A DNA stretch of 64,000 bases from Actinoplanes sp. NBRC 103695 (GTDB lineage: Bacteria; Actinomycetota; Actinomycetes; Mycobacteriales; Micromonosporaceae), in contig NZ_BSTL01000017.1 of NCBI RefSeq assembly GCF_030269485.1, positions 1-64,000 on the forward strand. Reading direction: 5' to 3'. The stretch's first letter is position 1; every line of letters begins with the position of its first letter. Below the pieces are notes generated by a model. The model had not been told where the DNA came from, did not search any database, and saw only the letters and a program-made list of their open reading frames with translations. Position numbers and translations under genes: made by a program. Positions 9,784 to 18,068 of the stretch are shown here, piece after piece.

Positions 9784-9885
9784 CTGGCGGTATCTGGGCT
9801 CGAATGCCGCGCTGAGCTACCACTGTCTGCGGTAGTGGTAGCCAGGCGCGTTGCAGCGGGCCGGAACACCGTCCGGACCTACCAC
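9774..9885. repeat. Pair of palindromic intergenic elements with GTGGTAG/CTACCAC arms
   Basis: Element 1 (9774-9823) has outer arms GTGGTAG and CTACCAC and inner arms GCGGTAT and ATGCCGC around a 10-base loop. Element 2 (9835-9885) has the same outer arms and an inner CCGGA/TCCGG stem. The same two-element layout recurs at 26214-26323 with identical spacing in element 1 and a compensated base pair in its outer stem. This is a dispersed family, probably structured as RNA or cruciform DNA; function unknown. Confidence 0.75.
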
Positions 9886-9890
9886 TCACC

Positions 9891-10019
9891 GCGAGCAGTG
9901 GTAAGTCGAGCGCGAGCGGTGGTAGGTCGAGCGCGAGCGGTGGTAGGTCGAGCGCGAGCGGTGGTAGGTCGAGCCGCGAGCAGTGGTAGGTCGAGGCGCG
10001 AGCAGTGGTAGGTCGAGGC
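9891..10019. repeat. Six tandem copies of a 21/22-bp repeat
   Basis: Unit consensus GCGAGCGGTGGTAGGTCGAGC, with copies at 9891, 9912, 9933, 9954, 9976 and 9998. Each contains GTGGTARG, the arm of the neighbouring palindromes. The block ends about 180 bp before the kinase start. From 10020 to 10184 the sequence is less GC-rich and may hold the kinase promoter, but no convincing -35/-10 pair stands out. Confidence 0.9.
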
Positions 10020-10184
10020 GGTTCCGGATACACAGTGGACTGTTACTTCCGAGTACGTCTCGCGTATGTGGAATATGGGACTCACTTCTGTACTTTTGCT
10101 GCCTGTGCTGTGGGGCACGTTCTTGCCGCGGGTGTTCCGTGAGCGTGTACTGTCCCACCGCGTCGGGACTCGCCTGAACAGGAG

Positions 10185-10198
10185 TGGGAGCGCTACCA
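10185..10198. promoter_or_regulatory. CebR-box-like sequence touching the kinase start codon
   Basis: TGGGAGCGCTACCA matches the CebR box TGGGAGCGCTCCCA at 13 of 14 positions and ends directly before ATG 10199. Its GGGAG also serves as the ribosome-binding site, so a bound repressor would sit on the translation start. It may be chance overlap of a Shine-Dalgarno sequence with GCGCT. Confidence 0.35.
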
Positions 10199-12031
10199 AT
10201 GGGCAGTAAGCCCCTCCGGCCCGAAGATCCCCGACGGCTAGGTGACTTTCAGCTGCTCGCCCGCCTCGGCGAGGGCGGCATGGGCGTGGTCTATCTCGGT
10301 CGCGACACCGCGGGTCGGTCGGTCGCGGTCAAGACCGTGCGCGCCGAGTACGCCGACCGCGAGGAGTTCCGGGCCCGCTTCCGCAGCGAGGTCGCCCGGG
10401 TCCGGCAGGTGCCGTCGTTCTGCACCGCCGCCGTGATCGACGCGGACCCCGACAGCGAGGTCCCGTACCTGGTCGTGGAGTACGTGGACGGTCCCAGCCT
10501 GCAGGACGTGGTGACCGAGCGCGGCCCGGTGCCCGCCGGTGACCTGCACAGCGTGGCCGTCGGGGTGGCGGCGGCGCTCGCCGCGATCCACGGCGCGGGG
10601 GTCATCCACCGCGACCTGAAACCGACGAACGTGCTGCTCTCGCTGGGCCTGCCCAAGGTGATCGACTTCGGCATCGCCCGGGCGCTCGAGGTGACCAGCC
10701 GGCACACCCGGACCGACCAGATGATCGGCACCGTGGCCTACATGGCCCCGGAGCGGCTGGACCCGACGGTCGGGGAGATCACCCCGGCGGCCGACATCTT
10801 CGCCTGGGGCGCCGTCGTCACGTACGCGGGGACCGGCCGCAGCCCGTTCAAGGGCGACTCGCCGATGGCCACGGCGGGCCGGATCCTCACCGCCGAGCCC
10901 GACCTGACCGGCTTACCCAAGTCGCTCGACGGCCTGGTCCGGCGGGCGCTGTCCAAGAACCCGACCGACCGACCGACCGCGGGCGAGCTCGTCCAGCACC
11001 TGATCGCCGTCCCGTCGCCGCAGGCCGCGCCCCTCGTCCCGGCCGCCCGCCCGGCCGCCGGCGCCAGCCGGTTCGGGGCCCGTGACCTGCTGGAACAGCT
11101 GATCGCCGAGGTGCCCCGGCAGCCGGCCGTGGGCAGCGCGTCGGCCCCGCAGCAGGCGTCGGGGCCGCACTCGTCGGGCCCCCACCCGTCGGGGCCGCAC
11201 CCGTCGGGGCCGCGGCACTCCGCCGCCAACCGGTTCGGCGCCCGTGACCTGCTCGAACAACTGGTGAGCCAGGCGCCGCAGAAGCTTCCGGAACCGCCGG
11301 CGCCACCGCTGACACCGCCGGAGAAGCCGCGCTTCTCCAGGGCCGTGATCCGCAACGTCGTCTACGCCGCCGCCGCGATGCTGGTGGCCACCGTGGCGAT
11401 CGCGACCGTGGCCAACGCGCGGACCAACGCCGAGGAGCCCGCGGCCGCCCCGGCGCCGGCCCCGCCCTCCGCGTCGGCGAACACGCTGAGCTTCCAGGGC
11501 CCGTCCCTGTTCGATCCGCTCACCCAGCCGGGCCGGTTCAAGGAGAGCGCCACCGAGTCCGGCAGCTGCCGCTACGAGCAGGGCGGGCTGCACGGGCGGG
11601 CATCCGGCCGGGTCTCCTTCCAATGCCTCGGCCCGGCCGACACGTTCGCCGGCGACCTGGCGATCCACGCCGACGTCACCCTCGGCACCGGCAACTCGTG
11701 CGCGCAGATGTGGTTCCGGTACAAGCCGGACGCCAGCTACCTGCTGAGCGCCTGCCCGGACCGCTTCGTGATGGAGATCGTCGACGGGGCGATCGTCACC
11801 ACCACCGGGCGCGAGCAGTCGGCCGCGCTGCAGCCGGGCACCAAACACAAGCTTTCCGTGACGGTGACCGGGCAGAGCGTGTCGGTGGCGGTCGACGGCA
11901 GCGACGTCCTGCGTGCCGGGTCGGGCAACGCCGAGATCACCTCGGGACGGGTGCTTCTCGGCGTTGCCACGTCGGACCAGAAGGGCGCGGCGGACGTCAG
12001 CTTCGCGAACCTGGACGTCCGGGCCAGCTAG
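10199..12031 (+). CDS. Membrane-anchored receptor Ser/Thr protein kinase (PknB type)
   Basis: The 610-residue protein has a cytoplasmic kinase domain (about 15-275): glycine loop GEGGMG at 24-29, Lys45 in VAVKT, catalytic HRDLKPTN at 137-144, DFGIAR and an APE motif. A juxtamembrane region follows in which RFGARDLLEQL occurs twice (291-301 and 345-355) on either side of a Ser-Gly-Pro-His repeat. A transmembrane helix at about 384-408 leads to an extracellular domain (430-610) resembling concanavalin-like/3-keto-disaccharide-hydrolase (DUF1080-like) folds, perhaps a sugar sensor. ATG 10199 has GGGAG eight bases upstream and is preferred over GTG 10184. The stop overlaps the convergent GH2 gene by four bases. 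Signal and targets are unknown. Confidence 0.9.
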   Translation: MGSKPLRPEDPRRLGDFQLLARLGEGGMGVVYLGRDTAGRSVAVKTVRAEYADREEFRARFRSEVARVRQVPSFCTAAVIDADPDSEVPYLVVEYVDGPSLQDVVTERGPVPAGDLHSVAVGVAAALAAIHGAGVIHRDLKPTNVLLSLGLPKVIDFGIARALEVTSRHTRTDQMIGTVAYMAPERLDPTVGEITPAADIFAWGAVVTYAGTGRSPFKGDSPMATAGRILTAEPDLTGLPKSLDGLVRRALSKNPTDRPTAGELVQHLIAVPSPQAAPLVPAARPAAGASRFGARDLLEQLIAEVPRQPAVGSASAPQQASGPHSSGPHPSGPHPSGPRHSAANRFGARDLLEQLVSQAPQKLPEPPAPPLTPPEKPRFSRAVIRNVVYAAAAMLVATVAIATVANARTNAEEPAAAPAPAPPSASANTLSFQGPSLFDPLTQPGRFKESATESGSCRYEQGGLHGRASGRVSFQCLGPADTFAGDLAIHADVTLGTGNSCAQMWFRYKPDASYLLSACPDRFVMEIVDGAIVTTTGREQSAALQPGTKHKLSVTVTGQSVSVAVDGSDVLRAGSGNAEITSGRVLLGVATSDQKGAADVSFANLDVRAS

Positions 12032-15000
12032 GGCTTCTCGGCGCTGTACAGGGCCGCCACCTCCGCATCGGTGAGCGCCCGGTCGTACGCATGCACCTGA
12101 TCGATGGAGCCGGACCAGTAGTCGGTGCGGTTGCCGGCGTATTTGGCCCGGCCCACCGCGAGCGGCCCGGTGCTCACCACGTCAGGCCCGGCCGCGGCGG
12201 TGCCGGCCAGCGCGCCGTCGACGAAGAGCCGCACCTGCCCGGTGGCGTGCTCGCGGACCCCGACCAGGTGGTACCACCTGTCCAGGGCGGGCGTCATCGG
12301 CGCCCGCGCGCGGTTGCCGCCCGGCGTGCTGAAGGCGAACGCGCCCTGCCCGTACTGCAGGTAGAACGGGCTCTCGGTGACCCGGCCGTCCTGACTGACC
12401 GCCGAGGCGTAGTTGCCGGGCAGCTCGTCGAGGGTCACCCAGGCCGCGATCGAGTAGTCCTTCGTGGTGTCGACCACCGGCGCCGCGGAATCCGCCGAGT
12501 CGTCGCCGTCGAAGGCCAGCGCGGTCCCGGAGACGCCCGGCACCCAGCGCGGGCCGCCACTGAACGTCAGGTCGCCGCCGTTGCCGCTGCTGTCCTCGGC
12601 GGTCGTGCCCTGACCCTCGTCCAGCGCCCAGTCGCCACGGCCCGGATAGGTGCGGGCGGCCGGGGACGTGCCCGCCTTGATCACTTTGCGGTTGATCGCG
12701 CGTACCGGAGCCGCATTGACCTTGATCTGCCGCCGGTCGTAGGTCCACAGTCCGTTGAGCTCGGTCTCCAGGTCGGTGATCTGGGTGTAGACCGATCCGG
12801 ACAGCTCGGCGCCCGCCGCCTCCAGGTAGAAGCGCTCGGTGTTGTCGACGTACTTGGCGGTCAGCGCCGCCTTGTCCGCCACGCCGCTGTAGATGTTCGC
12901 GGGCGGCCCCGGCCACATGTGGCCCGGCGTACGCAGCGTGAAGCCGCCGTGCTCGCCGTCCATCGCGATCCGGGTGGCGTCCGGGTAGGGCGGCGTCTCG
13001 TTCAGGTAGTCGTGATGGTCGATCACGTCGCCCTTGCCCGAGTCACCCTTGGAGTCGCAGCAGTTCACGCCGCTGTGCGCGTTGACGATGCGGGACGGGT
13101 CGGCGGCCTTGACCTGCTCGGCGATCCGGCCGGTCTCGGTGCGGTCCCACTCGCCCCAGCCCTCGTTGAAGACCACCCAGCCGATCACGGCGGGTGAGTT
13201 GTGCACCTGCCGCATCGTCCGGTCCGCCTCGGTGCGCCAGGCCTGCTGCCCGGCGGTGGTCCGGATGGTTGCGCTCACGAAGTCCTGCCAGACGAGTACG
13301 CCCAGCTCGTCGGCGTGCCGGTACCAGCGGGCCGGCTCCACCTTGATGTGCTTGCGGATGGCGTTGAAGCCGAGCTCCTTGGTCGCCTCGACGTCCCAGC
13401 GCAACGCCTCGTCGCTGGGCGCGGTGTACAGCCCTTCCGGCCAGAAGCCCTGGTCCAGCGTGGCGAGCGAGAAGATCGGCGCACCGTTCAGCACCAGCTT
13501 GGGGAAACCGCCGACCTTCTTCACCTCGACCGTACGCAGTCCGAAGTAGCTGTCCACGGCATCGCCGGTGTCCAGCTTGACCTTCAGGTCGTAGAGGTAC
13601 GGGTCGTCGGGGCTCCACAGCTTCGGGTCGCGGATCGGCAGGCGCAGCGCGGTGTTCGCCGCGCCGGTGACCGATCCGACCTTCTTGCCGGCCTTGTCGT
13701 AGGCGGTGGCGGTGACCGTCGCGGCCCCCGAGGTCTTCGCCTGCACGGTGAGTGACTCGAGGTCCGGCGTGGTGACCAGCTCGTCGATGGCCACGGCGTC
13801 GACCGGCTCCAGCCACACCGTCTGCCAGATGCCCGAGGTGGGCGTGTAGACGATGCCGCCCGGGTTCAGCGACTGCTTGCCGATCGGCTGGTCCTGCCCG
13901 GTCGTGTCGGTGACCGCGACCACGATCTCCTGCGGCCCGGAGCCCCGCAGCGCGTCGGTGATGTCCGCGGTGAACGCCGTGTAGCCGCCGAAGTGCTCGG
14001 TGACCAGCGTGCCGTTCACGTAGACGCGCGCATGGTGGTCGACGGCGCCGAAGTTCAGCTTCAGCCGCCGTCCACTGCCGACCTGCCAGCCGCGCGGCAC
14101 GGTGACCAGCTTGCGGTAGAACATGTGCTGCTCGCGGCGCTCGATGCCGGACAGCAGCGACTCCACCGGGAACGGCACGGTGATCCGCTCGGGCAACGCC
14201 CGGCCGAACACCGGCTGCTCACCCTCGGTCGCGCCGGCGAACTCCCACGGCCCGTTCAGGTTCAGCCAGCGCTGACGCACCAGCTGGGGGCGGGGATATT
14301 CCGGCAGCGGATGCGCCCGGTCGACGGCGTCACCCCAGCGGGTGGTCAGGCGGTGGGTCGAGGTGTTGGTCGCGATCCGGGAGATCAGGGGTACGAGCTC
14401 AGCACCCGACCGCAGTCCGCCGTCGCCGTCGTAGTTGACGCGTACCCGCTGACTCTTCTGAACGGGCGCACCCAGAGTGACCACCAACCGGTCCCGGTCG
14501 GCAACGACCGAGGTGATCTGCAAGGGTGTCGTGTCCGCCTCGACGACCAGGTGGGACGCGGCCTGCCCGACCTCGGTGACCGTCTCCTCGAAGTCGATCA
14601 CGAGCTTGCGGCCGTTCGGCTGGACGGTGACCTCGGCCGGGTAGTCCTGGAAGCCGTCCGGCACCGTGAACGCCGTCTCCGGCACGATCTGCCGCGCGAT
14701 GCCCGGGCCCGACCAGCTCAGGAACAGATCCGCGCCGCCGCCGTCCTGGAACATCTCCACCCGCACGTCGTGCGGGACGCCCGCCTCCAGCCGGAGCGGC
14801 CGGCTGGTGATCTCGGTGCCGCGCGACACCTGCCAGTAGTCGATCACCGGCTGCTCGTCGACGAAGAACCGGAAGCCGTCGTCGCCGCGCTGGTAGAAGG
14901 TGTAGTCGCCGGTGACGGGCGCGGTGATCCGCCCGGTCCAGCGCCCGGTGACGTGCTCGCCGCGGCCGGTCATCGACTGGAAGGCGGCGACCAGGCCGGG

Positions 15001-15201
15001 CAGTTCGATGTTCGCGTCCAGCAGGACCCCGCCGAGCTCGGCGAAGTCCCGGGCGCCCGGTTGCGACATCCGGAAGTACTCACCCTTGAGCCCGTGCACG
15101 GGCGCGGCCGCGGCCGAGGCCGCGGGGGTGCCGGGAACGACCAGTGAGGACAGTGCGAGAAGGACGGCGAGAAGCAACGTGCGGAGGCGGTTCGGTGGCA
15201 T
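12028..15201 (-). CDS. Secreted glycoside hydrolase family 2 protein with PA14 and LamG-type domains
   Basis: A 1057-residue exported enzyme. A signal peptide (PPNRLRTLLLAVLLALSSLV, cleavage near ASAAA) is followed by a PA14 domain (about 33-165, GRWTGRITAPVTGDYTFYQ), then GH2 sugar-binding, immunoglobulin-like and TIM-barrel domains. WVVFNEGWGEWD supplies the Asn-Glu catalytic acid. A C-terminal LamG/concanavalin domain occupies about 870-1057. GH2 members are beta-galactosidases, beta-mannosidases and beta-glucuronidases; I cannot decide which. I start at ATG 15201, where the signal peptide begins; upstream in-frame ATGs at 15225 and 15237 lack better ribosome sites. On the upstream side TTGACA (15233-15238, minus strand) could be a -35, but its -10 is poor. 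The gene is convergent with the kinase. Confidence 0.86.
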   Translation of the reverse strand: MPPNRLRTLLLAVLLALSSLVVPGTPAASAAAAPVHGLKGEYFRMSQPGARDFAELGGVLLDANIELPGLVAAFQSMTGRGEHVTGRWTGRITAPVTGDYTFYQRGDDGFRFFVDEQPVIDYWQVSRGTEITSRPLRLEAGVPHDVRVEMFQDGGGADLFLSWSGPGIARQIVPETAFTVPDGFQDYPAEVTVQPNGRKLVIDFEETVTEVGQAASHLVVEADTTPLQITSVVADRDRLVVTLGAPVQKSQRVRVNYDGDGGLRSGAELVPLISRIATNTSTHRLTTRWGDAVDRAHPLPEYPRPQLVRQRWLNLNGPWEFAGATEGEQPVFGRALPERITVPFPVESLLSGIERREQHMFYRKLVTVPRGWQVGSGRRLKLNFGAVDHHARVYVNGTLVTEHFGGYTAFTADITDALRGSGPQEIVVAVTDTTGQDQPIGKQSLNPGGIVYTPTSGIWQTVWLEPVDAVAIDELVTTPDLESLTVQAKTSGAATVTATAYDKAGKKVGSVTGAANTALRLPIRDPKLWSPDDPYLYDLKVKLDTGDAVDSYFGLRTVEVKKVGGFPKLVLNGAPIFSLATLDQGFWPEGLYTAPSDEALRWDVEATKELGFNAIRKHIKVEPARWYRHADELGVLVWQDFVSATIRTTAGQQAWRTEADRTMRQVHNSPAVIGWVVFNEGWGEWDRTETGRIAEQVKAADPSRIVNAHSGVNCCDSKGDSGKGDVIDHHDYLNETPPYPDATRIAMDGEHGGFTLRTPGHMWPGPPANIYSGVADKAALTAKYVDNTERFYLEAAGAELSGSVYTQITDLETELNGLWTYDRRQIKVNAAPVRAINRKVIKAGTSPAARTYPGRGDWALDEGQGTTAEDSSGNGGDLTFSGGPRWVPGVSGTALAFDGDDSADSAAPVVDTTKDYSIAAWVTLDELPGNYASAVSQDGRVTESPFYLQYGQGAFAFSTPGGNRARAPMTPALDRWYHLVGVREHATGQVRLFVDGALAGTAAAGPDVVSTGPLAVGRAKYAGNRTDYWSGSIDQVHAYDRALTDAEVAALYSAEKP

Positions 15202-15269
15202 TCGCCTACATTGACTGCCGTGCATGTGCGATGTCAACAGAAGGGAACATCAACTTACATTTTCGATCC

Positions 15270-16133
15270 TCAGTCAGCTCGGCCGAACCGCCGCGGGCTC
15301 GTCGAGGCGATCACCACCGCGCTGAGCAGCAGAAATCCACCTGCCGCCACCGGCAGGGAGATCTGCTCGCCCAGCACCGCGACGGCCAGTACCGCCGCGG
15401 TGAGTGGCTCCAGCAGCGTCACGATCACGGCTGCGCTGCCCGCGGTGCTGCGCAGGCCGAGATAGAAGAGCGCGTACGCGACAGCGGTGGTGACCACGCC
15501 CAGATAGGCCAGCTGACCGGCCGCGGCCGACGGGAAGGGAAGTGCGACGCCGCTCGCGAGAGCCAACGGCAGCAGGGTCGCGGCGCCGACCGTCGTGGAC
15601 ACGGTGGCCAGCGTCAGCGGCTCGACCCGCTCGCCGGCCGTGCGGCCGATCACCGTCGTGATCGCGTACCCGAGGCCTGAAGCCAGAGCGGCCAGCAGGC
15701 CGAGCAGGGGACGCGGCGCCGCGCCGGGAGAGCCGCAGATCAGCGCCAGACCCGCGATCGCGGCAGCGATGCTGACGAGTGACGCGCGGGAAGGCCGGCG
15801 TCGAGAACGGACGGCCTCCCACCCCGCGATGAGGACCGGCGCCAGACCGAGGCTGACGACCGTGGCGACGGTGACGCCGCCCCACACGACGGCGACGAAG
15901 TACAACGCCTGGTAGGCGCCGAGGCCGACGCCGATCACGAGCAACGGCCGCCACCGCGTCCGCAGCACCGAGAACGCGGGGCGCATGACGAGCAGCAGAG
16001 CGGCGGCCGCGATGGCCAGGCGGTAGAAGCCGATGGCGACCGGGCTGAGGCCGGTGGACTCGCGGATCAGCTGGACGACGATGCCGGTCGTGCCCCAGAG
16101 CACGCCGGCGACAGCGATGGGAAAGGAGGACAT
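15270..16133 (-). CDS. EamA/DMT-family drug-metabolite transporter
   Basis: The 287-residue protein is almost wholly hydrophobic with about ten predicted membrane helices and the two-fold EamA repeat (starts near 5 and 145), as in RhaT/YdcZ-type exporters. Its substrate, probably a small metabolite or amino acid, cannot be told from sequence. It lies 68 bp upstream of the GH2 gene on the same strand and could be co-transcribed with it, although the gap has room for a promoter. Only a weak GGAG precedes the ATG. Confidence 0.85.
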   Translation of the reverse strand: MSSFPIAVAGVLWGTTGIVVQLIRESTGLSPVAIGFYRLAIAAAALLLVMRPAFSVLRTRWRPLLVIGVGLGAYQALYFVAVVWGGVTVATVVSLGLAPVLIAGWEAVRSRRRPSRASLVSIAAAIAGLALICGSPGAAPRPLLGLLAALASGLGYAITTVIGRTAGERVEPLTLATVSTTVGAATLLPLALASGVALPFPSAAAGQLAYLGVVTTAVAYALFYLGLRSTAGSAAVIVTLLEPLTAAVLAVAVLGEQISLPVAAGGFLLLSAVVIASTSPRRFGRAD

Positions 16134-16203
16134 GGTGAACCCGCTCCGGTGGAGAGAAGCCGTCAGGGACAGCGGCTACGGAGCGAGGGCGCAGATAGGG
16201 TGG

Positions 16204-16225
16204 CCGCGCTCCGTCAGGAGCGCGG
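16204..16225 (-). terminator. Hairpin between response regulator and transporter
   Basis: CCGCGCTCC and GGAGCGCGG form a perfect 9-bp stem with a GTCA tetraloop, about 50 bp downstream of the response-regulator stop on the minus strand. There is no U tract, as often seen in actinobacterial terminators. Confidence 0.6.
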
Positions 16226-16275
16226 CGGGGGCAGAATTCCCCGGAACGTCGGCACGGGCCGAATCTATCGGACCG

Positions 16276-16932
16276 TCAGACGACGATGCCACGCCTATAG
16301 GCGTAGACGACGGCCTGGACGCGGTCGCGGAGGTCGAGCTTGGTGAGGATGCGGGAGACGTACGTCTTGACCGTCTCCTGGCTGATCACCAGCTCGGCGG
16401 CGATCTCGCTGTTGGAGAAGCCCTCGGCGATCAGGCGCAGCACCTCGAGCTCGCGCGGGGCCAGCGGCACCTCGCCCGCGCCTCCCTCGGGGCGGATCCG
16501 GGCGGCGTACTGGCCGACCAGCTTGCGGGTCACCTCGGGGGCGAGCAGCGCCGCGCCGGTCGCGACCGTGCGGATGCCGTGCAGCAGCTGCGCCGGGGGA
16601 GCGTCCTTGAGCAGGAAGCCGCTGGCGCCGGCGCGCAGCGCCTCGTACACGTACTCGTCGAGGTTGAACGTGGTCACGACCAGTACCTTGACCGGCTGGG
16701 CGATCCCGGCGCCGGCCAGCAGCCGGGTCGCCTTGATGCCGTCCAGGATCGGCATCCGGACGTCCATCACCACGACGTCGGGGTTGAGCCGGGCGGCCAG
16801 ATCGACGGCGGCCTGCCCGTCGCCGCATTCGCCGACGATCTCCATGTCCGGCTGGGCGTCGATGATCGTGGCGAAACCGGTCCGGATCAGGGCCTGGTCG
16901 TCGCAGACCAGCACCCGGATCTGCGCGGTCAC
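16276..16932 (-). CDS. NarL/FixJ-family response regulator
   Basis: A 218-residue regulator with an N-terminal receiver domain (acidic pair in VLVCDDQ, phospho-acceptor Asp in VVVMDVRMP, conserved Thr in VVTTFN, Lys in LLKDA). The C-terminal LuxR-type helix-turn-helix (about 150-212) includes LAPRELEVLRLIAEGFSNSEIA. It starts with GTG at 16932, overlapping the histidine-kinase stop as GTGA, so it is coupled to its cognate kinase. It is the last gene of a six-gene minus-strand run and should control genes in response to the kinase; targets are unknown. Confidence 0.92.
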   Translation of the reverse strand: MTAQIRVLVCDDQALIRTGFATIIDAQPDMEIVGECGDGQAAVDLAARLNPDVVVMDVRMPILDGIKATRLLAGAGIAQPVKVLVVTTFNLDEYVYEALRAGASGFLLKDAPPAQLLHGIRTVATGAALLAPEVTRKLVGQYAARIRPEGGAGEVPLAPRELEVLRLIAEGFSNSEIAAELVISQETVKTYVSRILTKLDLRDRVQAVVYAYRRGIVV

Positions 16933-18068
16933 GACCGGCCCGCCGCGGGGATGCTGGCCCGGACGACGAAGCCGCCCTCGGGTCGCGGGCCCGCGCTCAG
17001 CTCGCCGCCGAGCACACCGACGCGTTCGCGCAGGCCGGTGAGCCCGCGCCCGCTGCCGCCGGGAGACGACGCGCTCGTGCCGGACCCGTCCGTGGTGATC
17101 TCCACCGTGACCTCTCTGATGTCGTGCCGCACGTGGACCGCCGTCCGGCCGCCGTGGTCGTACTTGAGCGCGTTGGTCAGCGCCTCCTGCACCACCCGGT
17201 ACGCCGCGACCTCGGACTCGCCGGGCTGCGGGCTGCCCTGTTCGGTGAACTCCACCGGCTGGCCGGCCCGGCGGGTCTGCTCCACCAGCTCGCTCAGCTC
17301 CGCGACGGCAGGGCCTGTCCCGTGGTCGGGGTTGAGCAGGTCGAGCATCTGCCGCAGGTCGCTGATGGCCCGCCGGCCGGTCTCCGCGACCCCGCCCAGC
17401 GTGTCGTCCAGGCGCTCCGGCGCGGCGGTCAGGTAGCGCGCCGACTCGACCTGCACGACCATCGCCGTCACGTGGTGGGTGACCACGTCGTGCAGCTCGC
17501 GGGCGATCCGGGTGCGTTCGGCGAGCGCGGTGGACTCGGCGACGTGCCGGCGGCGTTCCGCCTCGGCGATCCGGGTCTGCCGCAGCCAAGCCCCCACACC
17601 CCAGGCGAGGGCCAGCGCCGCGTAGAAGGTGATGAACCCGGCCAGGCCCTCGGTCGACCCGTCCCGGTACAGCGCGATCGCCAGCGGCACGTACGCCGCG
17701 GACAGGACGCCGACGGTGGCCCAGCGGTACCGGTCGAGGTGGGCGCCGGCGCTCATCAGCGCGATCGGCAGGGCGGCCCCGGCGACCAGGTGGTACCCGC
17801 GCAGCTGGTCGACGATGAAACCGGCGCTCACCAGGGCGAGACCGAGGGCGGGCCACCGGCGGCGGATCGCCAGCGGCAGGCACTCCAGCGCGAGCACCAG
17901 GATCGTCAGCGTGTCGAACGGCCGGCCCGGCAGGTCGCCGAGCTGGGTGCCGCGGTTGCGCAGCGCCGGGATCAGCGACATGGTCGCGAACGCCAGACCA
18001 AGGGGGAGGTCCCGGACCGTGACGTCGAGGCGACGCCACCGGTCCGGGAGGCTCCGGGGGTTGATCAC
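16929..18068 (-). CDS. NarL-type sensor histidine kinase (HisKA_3)
   Basis: A 379-residue membrane kinase. Its N-terminal half has about five transmembrane helices and no large extracellular loop, so it probably senses within or at the membrane. The dimerisation motif is ARELHDVVTHH (phospho-His in ELHD), followed by a HATPase_c domain with VVQEALTNALKY (N box) and GSGRGLTGLRERV (G box). The GTG start at 18068 overlaps the stop of the CPBP-protease gene (GTGA), and its own stop overlaps the regulator start, so the three are one translationally coupled unit. This layout recalls DesK/LiaS-type envelope sensors; the signal is not identifiable. Confidence 0.9.
   Translation of the reverse strand: MINPRSLPDRWRRLDVTVRDLPLGLAFATMSLIPALRNRGTQLGDLPGRPFDTLTILVLALECLPLAIRRRWPALGLALVSAGFIVDQLRGYHLVAGAALPIALMSAGAHLDRYRWATVGVLSAAYVPLAIALYRDGSTEGLAGFITFYAALALAWGVGAWLRQTRIAEAERRRHVAESTALAERTRIARELHDVVTHHVTAMVVQVESARYLTAAPERLDDTLGGVAETGRRAISDLRQMLDLLNPDHGTGPAVAELSELVEQTRRAGQPVEFTEQGSPQPGESEVAAYRVVQEALTNALKYDHGGRTAVHVRHDIREVTVEITTDGSGTSASSPGGSGRGLTGLRERVGVLGGELSAGPRPEGGFVVRASIPAAGRS

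Noticed and set aside
9494..10019. Possible CRISPR array
   Set aside because: The repeats are directly tandem with no unique spacers of constant length, and no cas gene is near.
15202..15245. Promoter with TTGACA upstream of the GH2 gene (minus strand)
   Set aside because: The spacing allows only a poor -10 (TCAATG); not strong enough to list.
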